Origin: Sporolactobacillus kofuensis | GTDB taxonomy: Bacteria; Bacillota; Bacilli; Bacillales; Sporolactobacillaceae | Assembly (NCBI RefSeq): GCF_024125425.1 | Contig: NZ_JAMXWN010000011.1 | Location: forward strand, 1-64,000 | Direction: 5' to 3' | DNA: 64,000 nucleotides | In this document: piece by piece, positions 15,595 through 24,586 of the stretch | Layout: each line of letters opens with the position of its first letter | Position numbering within the stretch: the stretch's first letter is position 1 | Translations under genes and position numbers: made by a program | Notes under the pieces: generated by a model | The model's database searches: none | What the model was told of the DNA's origin: nothing | What the model saw: only the letters and a program-made list of their open reading frames with translations

Positions 15595-16650
15595 ATGGTC
15601 TATGTGACGTTCATTATTTGTTTTCTTGCTGCGGTAGCTCTAACACCACTAGTCAGGAAATTGGCGATTCGCATCGGCGCGACTGATCTTCCAAACGCCC
15701 GCAAAGTGCACAAGACAATTATGCCGCGAATGGGCGGATTAGCGATTTATCTAGCATTTATCATTGGGATGCTGATTATGTGGCCGGACAGCAGTTTCAC
15801 GTTGCCACTGATTATTGGAAGTTTCATTATTATTCTCACGGGTGTTCTCGATGATCTGTATTCATTGTCACCGAGAGTGAAAATTATTGCACACTTCTTT
15901 GCAGCGCTTGTTATTGTTCAGAGCGGAATCAGTGTTTCATTTATTAATTTACCTTTTAATGGCGTACTCCATCTGTACTGGCTGAGTATTCCTTTAACCT
16001 TGCTCTGGATCATGGGAATAACCAATGCAATTAATTTGATTGACGGACTGGACGGACTAGCTGTCGGTGTATCGAGTATTGTGTTACTGACGATAGCTGG
16101 TCTTTCCTTGACCGAAGGTAACTGGTTTGTATTCACTGTAAGTACATTGTTACTCGGAAGTACACTAGGATTCTTGCCTTATAACTTTCATCCGGCAAAG
16201 ATCTTCATGGGGGATACAGGAAGCTATTTTCTTGGCTATATCATTTCCGTGCTTGCTTTGCTCGGATTCAAGAATGTGACGTTGTTCTCACTGGTTGTGC
16301 CGATCATCATATTGGCTGTGCCGATTTCCGACACATTGTTTGCGATCATTCGTCGATTCGTAAATCACAAACCACTAACAGCACCTGATAAATCGCACTT
16401 GCATCACTGTTTGCTGCGTTTCGGATTCACGCAAAGCCAGACTGTAGTGCTAATCTATGGTATGAGCGCGCTATTCGCATTGGCTGCGATCCTGTTCTCA
16501 ACATCAACATTGCTCGGTTCAATGATTATTATCATCGGGGTTATGTTGATCATTGAGCTTGTGGTCGAAGGTGTGGGATTGATCAGCACCAACTATAAGC
16601 CACTCCTGAATACGTACAAACGATTGCTTCATTTAGCAAAGGTAAAATAA
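15595..16650 (+). CDS. tagO: Undecaprenyl-phosphate N-acetylglucosaminyl-1-phosphate transferase
   Basis: Polytopic enzyme starting wall teichoic acid synthesis by moving GlcNAc-1-phosphate from UDP-GlcNAc to undecaprenyl phosphate. The 351-residue sequence has about ten or eleven membrane helices. It carries the MraY/WecA signatures: VHKTIMPRMGGLAIY near 40, an aspartate pair in LDDLYSL near 86, NAINLIDGLDGLAVG near 143, FMGDTGSYFLGY near 203, and the cytoplasmic histidine block near 260 (PDKSHLHHCLLRFG). The ATG follows agggcggga. It pairs functionally with tagA, and with the LCP proteins that attach the finished polymer. Confidence 0.93.
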   Translation: MVYVTFIICFLAAVALTPLVRKLAIRIGATDLPNARKVHKTIMPRMGGLAIYLAFIIGMLIMWPDSSFTLPLIIGSFIIILTGVLDDLYSLSPRVKIIAHFFAALVIVQSGISVSFINLPFNGVLHLYWLSIPLTLLWIMGITNAINLIDGLDGLAVGVSSIVLLTIAGLSLTEGNWFVFTVSTLLLGSTLGFLPYNFHPAKIFMGDTGSYFLGYIISVLALLGFKNVTLFSLVVPIIILAVPISDTLFAIIRRFVNHKPLTAPDKSHLHHCLLRFGFTQSQTVVLIYGMSALFALAAILFSTSTLLGSMIIIIGVMLIIELVVEGVGLISTNYKPLLNTYKRLLHLAKVK

Positions 16651-16674
16651 GAGCTATTTAGATAGACTATATAG

Positions 16675-16720
16675 AAAGAGCATTGAGTGGTCTCATGGCC
16701 GTCCAATGCTCTTTTTTTTA
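16675..16720 (+). terminator. Intrinsic terminator after tagO
   Basis: An 11-bp perfect stem (16675-16685 with 16704-16714) with an 18-base loop is followed by eight T. Confidence 0.85.
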
Positions 16721-16740
16721 AGATATAAATTGAAAAGTAT

Positions 16741-16905
16741 AAAGTTTTTAAACCAGCGAAGAGCGGGAAGCCTGTGGGGTCGTTCTTGTTGGTCTAAGCC
16801 AGGGGCGAACTTGCAGATTTTTGATTTATTCGAGGAGGCTTACGGATTATACGTAGTCATTCTAGCTGATGCCAGCAATCGACGCACATTTAAAGCAAGA
16901 TAAAT
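16741..16905 (+). repeat. Interspersed GC-rich repeat, copy A6
   Basis: A diverged copy: cgaagagcgggaagcctgt, cttgcagatttttgattta, tcgaggaggcttacggat, tagctgatgccagcaatcg. The cagatttttgatt block is shared with copy A3. It starts about 20 bases after the tagO terminator on the same strand. Confidence 0.6.
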
Positions 16906-17175
16906 TCTAAACGGTTTTTGCTCATCTTTTTTTTGGAGGATATTCCAATGATTGATGTACGAGAAAAGCGGAGAGTGCAAAATGTTGGCGAGCGCGAGAG
17001 AACAGATTAAACGAGCAAAAGTCCGAACGATCGATGCATAAGAATCGATCATTCAATGCATGGTGCTTGAACCTGCTGGCTAATAGAATAACTTCAAGGA
17101 AATCATTTAAAGGAAATCATTTATATGAACAGGTACGCACACCAATTGTGATTCATCAATTCGAGTGCGAAAAGA
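16906..17175. other. Gene-poor stretch between tagO and the second LCP gene
   Basis: A ttggagga site precedes a 20-codon frame at 16949, and several short frames overlap, but none looks like a protein. Nothing else is recognised here. Confidence 0.3.
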
Positions 17176-17216
17176 AATAAGCCTATGCGTATGAACAATC
17201 TACGCACAGGCTTATT
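17176..17216 (-). terminator. Intrinsic terminator after the second LCP gene
   Basis: A 16-bp stem (17176-17191 with 17201-17216) with one G-U pair on the minus strand and a 9-base loop lies 15 bases after the stop at 17231. Confidence 0.8.
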
Positions 17217-17230
17217 ATATAGCGCAAGTA

Positions 17231-18364
17231 TTATTGATTGCTGGCTGAACCGGATGAATCAGTAGCAAGTCCTGAATCGCTTGTGGTGCTCGAGGAAGAT
17301 GATGATGTTCCGTTCATACTGCTGTTCTCCTGTGAACTGTCGCTCCCTGCGACCGTTTGATAATTGAGCTGCTCTCTAAGTTGGGTACGGACTTTATTGA
17401 GATAATTATCATCTAAGGCATAGTAGTAAATACCCGTGCTCATGTCGTCTGTACCTTTCAACTGTAAGGTTTTTATTCCTGATAGTGAGCCTGCGTATTG
17501 GCGCAGACTAAGCAGTTGTCCAAATGTTAGGTTTGTCTCGAAGTTCTGATCGAGAGAATCGATTACTTTACTGTATTTGGTCACAGAAGACAGCTTAGAA
17601 CTTTTCTTCACAATTGCTTCAATCATTGCCATCTGTCTTCTGCCACGTCCAAAGTCGCCGCCTGCACCTGGGGATTTACGATTACGTACCAATGCAAGTG
17701 CCTGCTCACCGTTGAGTAGTTGCTTACCTGGTTTAAGAACGATGGCATTTTTGCCCTTCTTGTCCTTACTATTTTGAGTAACCAGTTTGACGGGCACATC
17801 CATCTCCACGCCACCAAGCGCATTGATAATCTTCATGAATGCATCAAAGTCTACTTGAACATAATAATCAACAGGAACCTTAAACAAATTCTCAACGGTT
17901 GCAATGGTATAGTCAGCACCCTGTCCATTATTGGCATCACCATAGGCATGGGCATGGGTAATTTTAGATATGCCATAATCACGCGTGTGGGTCGGATCAA
18001 TAATTTGAACTTTTGAATCACGAGGAATGCTGACCATGTGTACTTTGTTTGTTGCGTGATTGAATGTTGCAAGAATCAGTGCATCCGAACGACTCGGTTC
18101 ATTCTTGCGCTTGTCGATACCGATGAACAAAATGGAGAAGTCGTCCTTAACCGGATCAACTTTTTCAGCACGCAAATCTGATTTGTTTCCGCGGGCTAGT
18201 TTTTTTTGTGCATTTCCTGTTACGGTTTCGAGTTTCTTCGTTAAATAATAGCCGTAACTCACGCCGCTCCCTGCCAGAACAAGAAGTACAGCCAATACGA
18301 TGATTAAAATTTTCTTACGCTTACCATGCTTTTTCTTTTGGTTTTCTATTCTGCTTAATGTCAT
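17231..18364 (-). CDS. LytR-CpsA-Psr (LCP) family transferase with a serine-rich tail
   Basis: Second LCP enzyme, anchored in the membrane with an extracellular catalytic domain that ligates wall polymers to peptidoglycan. A basic cytoplasmic stretch (NQKKKHGKRKK) precedes one membrane helix (about 17-40). The LCP domain follows, with ILFIGIDKRKNEPSRSDALI near 90, VSIPRDSKVQI near 120 and RNRKSPGAGGDFGRGRRQ near 225. Residues after about 345 form a low-complexity Ser/Thr/Gly/Asp tail that probably lies in the wall. The start at 18364 follows aaggag at a rather long 12-base distance; an ATG 33 bases upstream has no site. In B. subtilis the corresponding gene (lytR) is also near tagO and degSU. 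Confidence 0.88.
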   Translation of the reverse strand: MTLSRIENQKKKHGKRKKILIIVLAVLLVLAGSGVSYGYYLTKKLETVTGNAQKKLARGNKSDLRAEKVDPVKDDFSILFIGIDKRKNEPSRSDALILATFNHATNKVHMVSIPRDSKVQIIDPTHTRDYGISKITHAHAYGDANNGQGADYTIATVENLFKVPVDYYVQVDFDAFMKIINALGGVEMDVPVKLVTQNSKDKKGKNAIVLKPGKQLLNGEQALALVRNRKSPGAGGDFGRGRRQMAMIEAIVKKSSKLSSVTKYSKVIDSLDQNFETNLTFGQLLSLRQYAGSLSGIKTLQLKGTDDMSTGIYYYALDDNYLNKVRTQLREQLNYQTVAGSDSSQENSSMNGTSSSSSSTTSDSGLATDSSGSASNQ

Positions 18365-18617
18365 TATCGACGGATTCTCCTTCAAGTTCTGATTCATTCA
18401 CAGATCAGCGTAGGTCAATAAAAAAATTAAATACTCAATAGTTCATTAGTCACAGCTTATTAACAATAGCTTTATTTTACCTAAGTCGATCATTTCCATC
18501 AATGTAAAATTAGTGCTTTTTCAGCAAAATTCGTAAAATGAAAAAATAATGTCGATTAAGGAGTAGGCAGCTTCATTATCGAGACGGTCCATCTGCCCGC
18601 CACTAGACGCGGGGAAA

Positions 18618-19274
18618 TTATTTAATTTCGCCAGGATTCGGCACTTTTTTCTGTAAATAGAGTTCGCATCGTTTTTCAATTTGTGCCTGACCGTTTGTCA
18701 AATCGGTGATCCAGTCAATAAATAGGTGTTCTTCCTCCTGGTCGGTATAGAGATCAAAAGTGACTTTGTCTAGATAACGGATTTCTTTTACCGCATAATG
18801 AGATTCACGGAGTTTGTTATCTAAAGTTCCGCTCAAATGATAGTCAACGGTCACAGCCCACTGGAAAGAAGGAATCTGTTCGATAACATCTGCTTCATTC
18901 AATCCGCTACTCGTTGAATGTGCATAAGCGCGAATTAAGCCACCTGCGCCGAGTTTGATCCCTCCGAAATATCGGGTAACAATTACCAGAGCATTACATA
19001 CATGGCGACGTTTCAGGACATCGAGAATCGGGACTCCAGCGGTGCCACTTGGTTCACCATCGTCGCTTGCCTTTTGGATTTCTTGTTTCTTTCCTATGAT
19101 ATAGGCAAAACAATTATGATTTGCCTTCCAATGTTCCTTACGAACAGTCTGAATCAGTTGCTCAGCCTCGTTTTCAGTCTCTACCGGATAGACGGATGCG
19201 ATAAAGCGTGAACGCTTAATTTCCGTTTCAACACTGCTCGACGATTGAATGGTTCTATACTTTTCTAAAGACAT
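18618..19274 (-). CDS. yvyE: YvyE/YigZ family protein (IMPACT domain)
   Basis: UPF0029/IMPACT-type protein of 218 residues. The N-terminal IMPACT domain has the family's signature KRSRFIA...NHNCFAYI and SDDGEPSGTAGVPIL, then VTRYFGGIKLGAGGLIRAYAH near 105. A smaller C-terminal ferredoxin-like domain begins about residue 140. The molecular role is not settled; relatives in eukaryotes affect translation control and the bacterial ones are linked to stalled translation. It is divergent from degS, exactly as in B. subtilis, which supports orthology. Confidence 0.9.
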   Translation of the reverse strand: MSLEKYRTIQSSSSVETEIKRSRFIASVYPVETENEAEQLIQTVRKEHWKANHNCFAYIIGKKQEIQKASDDGEPSGTAGVPILDVLKRRHVCNALVIVTRYFGGIKLGAGGLIRAYAHSTSSGLNEADVIEQIPSFQWAVTVDYHLSGTLDNKLRESHYAVKEIRYLDKVTFDLYTDQEEEHLFIDWITDLTNGQAQIEKRCELYLQKKVPNPGEIK

Positions 19275-19805
19275 GAATAGCTCCTTTCATTAATCTCTAA
19301 AGTTAAAATTTTTTCTTGAATTTATTAAAGCACTATGTGCGTGTGAGCCGTAGATGAATTCTGAATGAATGTTTACAAAAATGAATTTCATCGATACGAT
19401 AAAAAGAACAATAGTTCGTCGAACAAATAAGTATGGCATTCAAACTTATAATAAAATAGTTTTATTCATATTATCTTCGACGACAATCGATAATGTTTCG
19501 ACCGTTGAAGGAAAAATAGTTTTAAAAAGTGATATGATGAATATAAATCATTTCATTGCTTGGTAGAATTTACCCTTGTCAATTGTTTATCTCTAAGAAA
19601 CAATGGGTATAGACAGAGTTATGACAAATTTTTATTAAGAAAATTGTTTGTCTCAGAATACAAAAATAACGATACACGAACAAAGTGCCGAAGAACAGAG
19701 CAGTTGATCCGGCAATCAAATAGTTCTTAATACCTATACATAGATAGGCATAATGTGGCTAGCATGCATGCATGTGTTTCGCTACATTTGTTATGGAGGG
19801 AAATT
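19275..19805. other. Divergent region between yvyE and degS
   Basis: About 530 AT-rich bases. GAAC-AATA-GTTC at 19406-19417 is a perfect match to the core of the Gram-positive LexA (DinR) box, and a second GAAC half follows at 19421. A weak promoter candidate for degS is TTGATC-N18-TAATAC around 19709-19738. A 65-codon open frame at 19369-19566 lacks a ribosome site and is not called. Confidence 0.35.
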
Positions 19806-20981
19806 ATGTCAACCAGCAAACCAATAAATGCGGCACAAGATGTCAAGCATCTTGACAAAATTATCAACAATATGATTGATAATGTGAGCGACAGCAAGTC
19901 TCAGATCTTTGAGATTGGTGAACAATCACGTAAAGAGCATGACGCGCTGGTAAAAGAACTTCAACTTGTTCGACAAGAACTGGAAGGAATCATCGAACGA
20001 AGTGACACGCTCGAATTAGCAGCAAGACGGTCGAGAGGACGCTTGGCGGAGATCAGCAGAGCTTTTAATCAATACGGAGAAGCTGATGTACGTCATGCCT
20101 ATGAAACCGCAAATACTATTCAGAACGATTTGTCGATTGTGCGCGAAATGGAAAGGCAGATGAAGAGACGCCGGAATGAATTGGAACGCCGACTTGTTCA
20201 GCTGCAAACGACCATTCAAAAAGCAGAGAATCTGATCGGACAAGTCACAGTCGTTCTGAATTACCTGACCGGTGATCTGAAACAGGTTGGCGAGGTCATT
20301 GCAAGCGCCAGGGAGCAGCGTGCGTTTGGCCTGAAAATTATTGAATCACTTGAGGAAGAGAGAAAGAGACTTTCGCGAGAGATCCATGATGGACCTGCAC
20401 AGACATTGGCACAGGTATTACTCGGCCTTGACGTGGTTGAGCGTGTCGGGCAGAAAGAAGGAATGGAAGCGTCGCATAAAGAATTACAAAAATACAGGGT
20501 GATGGTACAGGGTGCACTTGGTGAAGTCAGGCGAATCATCTATGATCTCAGACCAATGAGCCTTGATGATTTAGGGTTAGTACCCACATTGAAGAAGTAT
20601 TTTCACCGTGTGAACAGCGACTTTCCCTCCATTCGAATGAACTTTGAAAGTACTGGGCGTGAAAAACGGCTGCAATCGCGAATTGAGGCAGCGTTATTTC
20701 GACTAATTCAAGAGGCGATGCAAAACGCCTGCATTCATGCCAATCCAACGCAAATTAATGTTCGATTGGAATACAGAGAGGATAAAGTCCTAATACTAGT
20801 GATCGATGATGGAAAGGGATTCGACCAATCGGTAACAAAGGAAGGGAGTTACGGATTGATCGGTATGAAAGAACGAGCTGAACTCTTGGAAGGCGAATTG
20901 ATCATTCGTTCAGAAGTAAATTCCGGAACGAAAATATTAATTAATATACCGATCCATCAGGAAGATGTACTTGAACAATAA
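19806..20981 (+). CDS. degS: Sensor histidine kinase DegS
   Basis: Soluble two-component kinase (no membrane segment) that phosphorylates DegU and so sets competence, exoenzyme, motility and biofilm programmes. The N-terminal 190 residues form the DegS-type sensor domain with long heptad-rich coiled coils. The HisKA_3 phosphoacceptor block is SREIHDGPAQTLAQ near 195, and the ATPase domain (about 295-385) shows EAMQNACIHA, VIDDGKGFD and GLIGMKERAELLEG. The ATG at 19806 has tggaggga upstream; the frame opens 17 codons earlier without a site. The 391 residues compare with 385 in B. subtilis. degU follows after 156 bases. Confidence 0.95.
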   Translation: MSTSKPINAAQDVKHLDKIINNMIDNVSDSKSQIFEIGEQSRKEHDALVKELQLVRQELEGIIERSDTLELAARRSRGRLAEISRAFNQYGEADVRHAYETANTIQNDLSIVREMERQMKRRRNELERRLVQLQTTIQKAENLIGQVTVVLNYLTGDLKQVGEVIASAREQRAFGLKIIESLEEERKRLSREIHDGPAQTLAQVLLGLDVVERVGQKEGMEASHKELQKYRVMVQGALGEVRRIIYDLRPMSLDDLGLVPTLKKYFHRVNSDFPSIRMNFESTGREKRLQSRIEAALFRLIQEAMQNACIHANPTQINVRLEYREDKVLILVIDDGKGFDQSVTKEGSYGLIGMKERAELLEGELIIRSEVNSGTKILINIPIHQEDVLEQ

Positions 20982-21137
20982 CTACATATCGAATGAGCGC
21001 CATCCCAAGCCTCATTGGTAATTTGATAGAATAAAAGCGAGGTGGATATCTGCTGCAATAGGGGAAGTATGTACGATCAATTTCACTGGAAAAAAGACAG
21101 TTCAAGGTGTTGAACCGGTGGTTGATGGTTTGAACAA

Positions 21138-21860
21138 TTGACAGCAGAGATATTTGTGACAAATGTGCGACCAAAAGTGACAACGATTGCATTAATTGAT
21201 GACCATCGTCTTTTTCGTGAAGGCGTTAAGAGAATATTAGATATGGAAAGTGATTTTGAAGTCGTGGCTGAAGGTGATGACGGCAGCACGGCTGAACAAC
21301 TGATCGAAGACGCAGATCCGGATGTAGTGTTGATGGACATCAACATGCCGAAATTGAACGGGGTTGAGGCAACAAGACAGCTGATTAAAAATCACCCGGG
21401 TTTGAAAGTAATCATTCTATCGATTCATGATGATGAAAGCTATGTCACACATGTGCTGAAGTCCGGTGCACTTGGCTACTTGCTGAAAGAAATGGATGCG
21501 GATTCCATGATTCAAGCTGTGCGGATCGTCGCTCAAGGTGGTGCCTACATCCATCCGAAAGTGACCCACAATCTTGTGAATGAGTTTCGCCGTCTGGCCA
21601 CACAGGGCTATTCAACTGAACTTTCCGGTTTCCGTGATCAAGAGTACCGCCCACCGCTTCATATTCTTACACATCGAGAATGCGAAGTTCTGCAGCTTAT
21701 GGCAGATGGTAAGAGCAACCGGGCCATTGGGGAACATCTGTACATTAGTGAGAAAACCGTCAAAAACCACGTCAGCAACATCTTGCAGAAAATGAACGTA
21801 GAAGACCGTACACAAGCTGTTGTTGAAGCGATCAAAAACGGTTGGGTAAAAATTAATTAA
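21138..21860 (+). CDS. degU: Response regulator DegU
   Basis: NarL/FixJ-type DNA-binding response regulator, cognate to DegS. The receiver domain has the acidic pair in [18 protein letters not shown], the phosphoacceptor aspartate in [20 protein letters not shown] and the switch lysine in [11 protein letters not shown]. The C-terminal helix-turn-helix is [22 protein letters not shown] to [14 protein letters not shown]. From IALIDDH onward it aligns with B. subtilis DegU without gaps except in the linker. The exact start is unclear: the frame opens at TTG 21138, a GTG at 21156 is equally plausible, and neither has a convincing ribosome site. A transcript from degS, or a separate promoter in the 156-base gap, could drive it. 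Confidence 0.93.
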   Translation: MTAEIFVTNVRPKVTTIALIDDHRLFREGVKRILDMESDFEVVAEGDDGSTAEQLIEDADPDVVLMDINMPKLNGVEATRQLIKNHPGLKVIILSIHDDESYVTHVLKSGALGYLLKEMDADSMIQAVRIVAQGGAYIHPKVTHNLVNEFRRLATQGYSTELSGFRDQEYRPPLHILTHRECEVLQLMADGKSNRAIGEHLYISEKTVKNHVSNILQKMNVEDRTQAVVEAIKNGWVKIN

Positions 21861-21901
21861 ATTCCTATAAAAGATAGCTTTAAAAAGCTTGATGTAGTTA
21901 G

Positions 21902-21946
21902 AGAGACCCTCTCATCGTCTAATCGACTGATGAGAGGTCTCTTTTT
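21902..21946 (+). terminator. Intrinsic terminator after degU
   Basis: A 14-bp stem with one bulged C (21902-21916 with 21929-21942) is followed by TTTTT. Confidence 0.85.
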
Positions 21947-22020
21947 GATTTTCTTATGCTCGGCTGATTTGGGCATTGAGCTACTGATGGGGTGGACTCG
22001 GATAATTTTTAATAGGGATG

Positions 22021-22095
22021 GACAAAAACTGATCCAAACGTGACAATTCGCTACTAGAATGGGACAAACTGACTCATTTGTATTGGACAAACACC
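22021..22095 (+). repeat. Tract with 21-bp period (gacaaa core)
   Basis: The core gaca begins at 22021, 22042 and 22063 (exact 21-bp steps) and again at 22086 after a 2-base slip. The tract lies between the degU terminator and comFA. It is the weakest of four such tracts, and its plus-strand reading is interrupted by a stop. Confidence 0.4.
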
Positions 22096-22301
22096 GTATA
22101 GAGACGGAAGACGATTTATGTAACGGCTCTTTTTAATAATTTGCGAAATAATTGAAGGAATAACGCGAATGGCGTCGAATACTTTTATTAACAGATTCTC
22201 TCCTCTATGAAATGGTCCACTTATTCTTCCTCATAATTCAGATGATCGACAACCCTCATTTTTACACCTCATTTTCTCCTCGAAAGAAGGTTCGTTTACC
22301 T

Positions 22302-23741
22302 ATGATGTTACTTACACGAAAGAGCGACTTATCTCCCAATTTCAGTTCGGATGTTCAGCGTTTCTTGTATGGTAAAGAGTATCGCGCGGAGGAGCTTCCT
22401 TTTTCAGATCAAGTGATCAAAGAGCATCTGAACAAAGGTTATGTCACCATGCGCCCGGCAATAACTGCTTACAATGCGCATTTTTTGGATTTATTTAGTT
22501 ATCGAAAAAAATGGCAGTGCAATCGATGTGGAAATCGTGATCAAGAATCATTTGCGAGCTGTTCATGCGCGCGATGCCGGAAGGAGTGTGTATATTGTCG
22601 TCATTGCCTCACTATGGGCATTGTGCGCGCATGCAGTCGTTTGGTCAGATGGGTTGGACCGGCGCCTGCAGCATCGGCACCGAAAAGTGATGGCTCAGAG
22701 CTCTGTACGTGGACAGGCACCTTGTCTGAAGAACAAAATGCGGCGGCATTTGCTCTGGATCACGCGCTTGCTCATGGGGATTCATTCCTCGTCTGGGCAG
22801 TTACCGGCTCCGGAAAGACGGAGATAATTTACAAAGCGATCGATCGAGCGTTAAGAGAAGGCCATCATGTGGCGTTGGCGACGCCGCGTACGGATGTGGT
22901 ACGTGAATTACTCCCAAGATTGCGCTCGGTATTCCCAACAGTGTCGATCAGCGGCCTCTATGCCGGAAGTGAGGAAGCGTATCCGGAAGCGCAACTTGTG
23001 ATCTCAACGGCACATCAACTCATTCATTATGCCAATTGTTTTGATTGTATCTTTATCGATGAAGTGGATGCGTTTCCGTTTCATTATGATCCAATGCTCG
23101 CTTTTGCCGTTCAGAAGGCAGCGAAACCAGGTGCACCGATTGGCTATCTGACGGCTACACCGCCAGAAGCGCTGAAGAGTGCTTATTTGAAGGGAAAATT
23201 AAAGGGAGTAAAAATTACGAGACGCTATCACGGACACCCGCTTCCGGTACCGAGGTTTCATTGGGTTGGTAATTGGACTCGCTCCATCCAAAAAGGACAG
23301 CTGCCCAAGCCGCTCCTTGATTGGTTACTCACGAAGAAACAGCAGGCACGCCAATTGTTTCTGTTTGTGCCGACTGTGACGATGGTCCGTGAACTGACCG
23401 AAACCATCCAAAAAGAAGGGTTCGTTCGAACAGCTGGGGTACATGCAGAAGATCCAGATCGTCATACTAAGGTGAACGACTTTCGCAACGGAAAAATAAG
23501 AATTTTGGTGACAACCACCATACTTGAACGGGGGGTCACTGTTCCTGGAGTAGAGGTTGCGGTACTCGGCGCGGATGATCGGGTATTTGATACTTGTGCG
23601 CTTGTTCAGATTTCCGGCCGTGTTGGACGCTCATCTGCATCTCCTTCCGGTGATATTCTCTTTTTTCATAATGGAAAGACATTAGCGATGGTACGCGCAC
23701 GTCGGCAGATTGAACAAATGAATAAGGAGGGTGGGTTTTGA
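22302..23741 (+). CDS. comFA: ComFA, ATP-dependent DNA-uptake helicase-like protein
   Basis: Membrane-associated DEAD-like ATPase that pulls single-stranded transforming DNA through the ComEC channel. A four-cysteine zinc module occupies about residues 70-105 (WQCNRCGNRD through CSCARCRKECVYCRHC). Walker A is AVTGSGKTEI near 168, the Walker B/DEAD equivalent is IDEVDAFPF near 252, and motif VI is QISGRVGRS near 447. The ATG at 22302 is chosen for an aagaagg site 11 bases upstream, giving 479 residues (463 in B. subtilis); a second ATG is three bases on. Its stop overlaps the comFC start by four bases. comFB, present between the two in B. subtilis, is absent here. Confidence 0.92.
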   Translation: MMLLTRKSDLSPNFSSDVQRFLYGKEYRAEELPFSDQVIKEHLNKGYVTMRPAITAYNAHFLDLFSYRKKWQCNRCGNRDQESFASCSCARCRKECVYCRHCLTMGIVRACSRLVRWVGPAPAASAPKSDGSELCTWTGTLSEEQNAAAFALDHALAHGDSFLVWAVTGSGKTEIIYKAIDRALREGHHVALATPRTDVVRELLPRLRSVFPTVSISGLYAGSEEAYPEAQLVISTAHQLIHYANCFDCIFIDEVDAFPFHYDPMLAFAVQKAAKPGAPIGYLTATPPEALKSAYLKGKLKGVKITRRYHGHPLPVPRFHWVGNWTRSIQKGQLPKPLLDWLLTKKQQARQLFLFVPTVTMVRELTETIQKEGFVRTAGVHAEDPDRHTKVNDFRNGKIRILVTTTILERGVTVPGVEVAVLGADDRVFDTCALVQISGRVGRSSASPSGDILFFHNGKTLAMVRARRQIEQMNKEGGF

Positions 23742-24508
23742 ATCATGATCGTTGTCTCATTTGTCGCGTAGAAAGACAAGAACCACTCACCTTTCGCACG
23801 TTCCTCTCTTCAGAACATCAACTTGGATTTTGCGCGTCATGCAGAGAGAAATTAGAGCGCATTGATTGGCGGCACAGTTGTCGACAATGCGGACGGGATT
23901 TACAAGATTTGGCACCGGTGTTTGTGCACGATCATCGTTGCCACGACTGTCTGCAATGGGCGAACAGCGAGAGAAATGGTTTGTATGGACGAAACTATGC
24001 AGTCTATAACTATAACCCCTTCATGAAAGAAGTCATGACTGCGTTCAAATTCCGTGGGGATGCAGTGATTGCGTCAGGATTTGAAAAGGAAGTGAAGCAG
24101 GTGATGAAATGGATTAACAGGCCCAATTTACATCCAAGATTTTGGAAAAAGAGTCCTACCTGCACTTATGATTTTCTTGTACCCGTTCCGCTTAGTGTCG
24201 AGCGGTTGAATGAGCGTGGATTTAATCAAGCGGAAGTGCTTGCCGAGCAATTAGGACAGCCAATTGTGTCTGCACTCGTGCGGAAGAAAAATGAGCAAAA
24301 GCAAAGTAAGAAAGATCGGAATGAGCGGATACGCTCCCGAAACACTCCTTTTTCCATCAAGAATGACATGCTTCATCAGATAAGCGGAAAAAAGATCCTT
24401 CTCGTTGATGATATCTATACGACCGGAGCAACGATCCGCTTAGCTGCAGAGGCACTAAGTCCGGCACATCCGGCACGTATTGACTCATTCACACTCATCC
24501 ATGGATAA
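23738..24508 (+). CDS. comFC: ComFC, phosphoribosyltransferase-like competence protein
   Basis: Late competence protein with an N-terminal zinc-ribbon (CLICRVE, CRQCGRDL, CHDC within the first 75 residues) and a C-terminal type I phosphoribosyltransferase fold with the PRPP loop ILLVDDIYTTGATI near 225. It is needed for DNA uptake or post-uptake handling with ComFA; its enzyme reaction is not established. It starts at TTG 23738, supported by aaggagg seven bases upstream. At 256 residues it is slightly longer than usual. It is coupled to comFA by a four-base overlap. Confidence 0.92.
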   Translation: MNHDRCLICRVERQEPLTFRTFLSSEHQLGFCASCREKLERIDWRHSCRQCGRDLQDLAPVFVHDHRCHDCLQWANSERNGLYGRNYAVYNYNPFMKEVMTAFKFRGDAVIASGFEKEVKQVMKWINRPNLHPRFWKKSPTCTYDFLVPVPLSVERLNERGFNQAEVLAEQLGQPIVSALVRKKNEQKQSKKDRNERIRSRNTPFSIKNDMLHQISGKKILLVDDIYTTGATIRLAAEALSPAHPARIDSFTLIHG

Positions 24509-24586
24509 CCAAGATGAACACTTGTTTTAAAAATAGTAAACGAAAAAAAGATTGAGAGTGAGCAATGCTCCGTCGAAGGAAGCCTC

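Noticed and set aside
16949-17070. Possible fifth 21-bp-period tract and a 20-codon frame with a good ribosome site after repeat copy A6
   Set aside because: Similar words (cgagaaaag, cgagagaac, acgagcaaa) recur at irregular distances, not at 21 bases, and the frame is too short to support.
19369-19566. Open frame of 65 codons in the yvyE-degS gap
   Set aside because: No ribosome site, AT-driven composition, overlaps the candidate LexA box.
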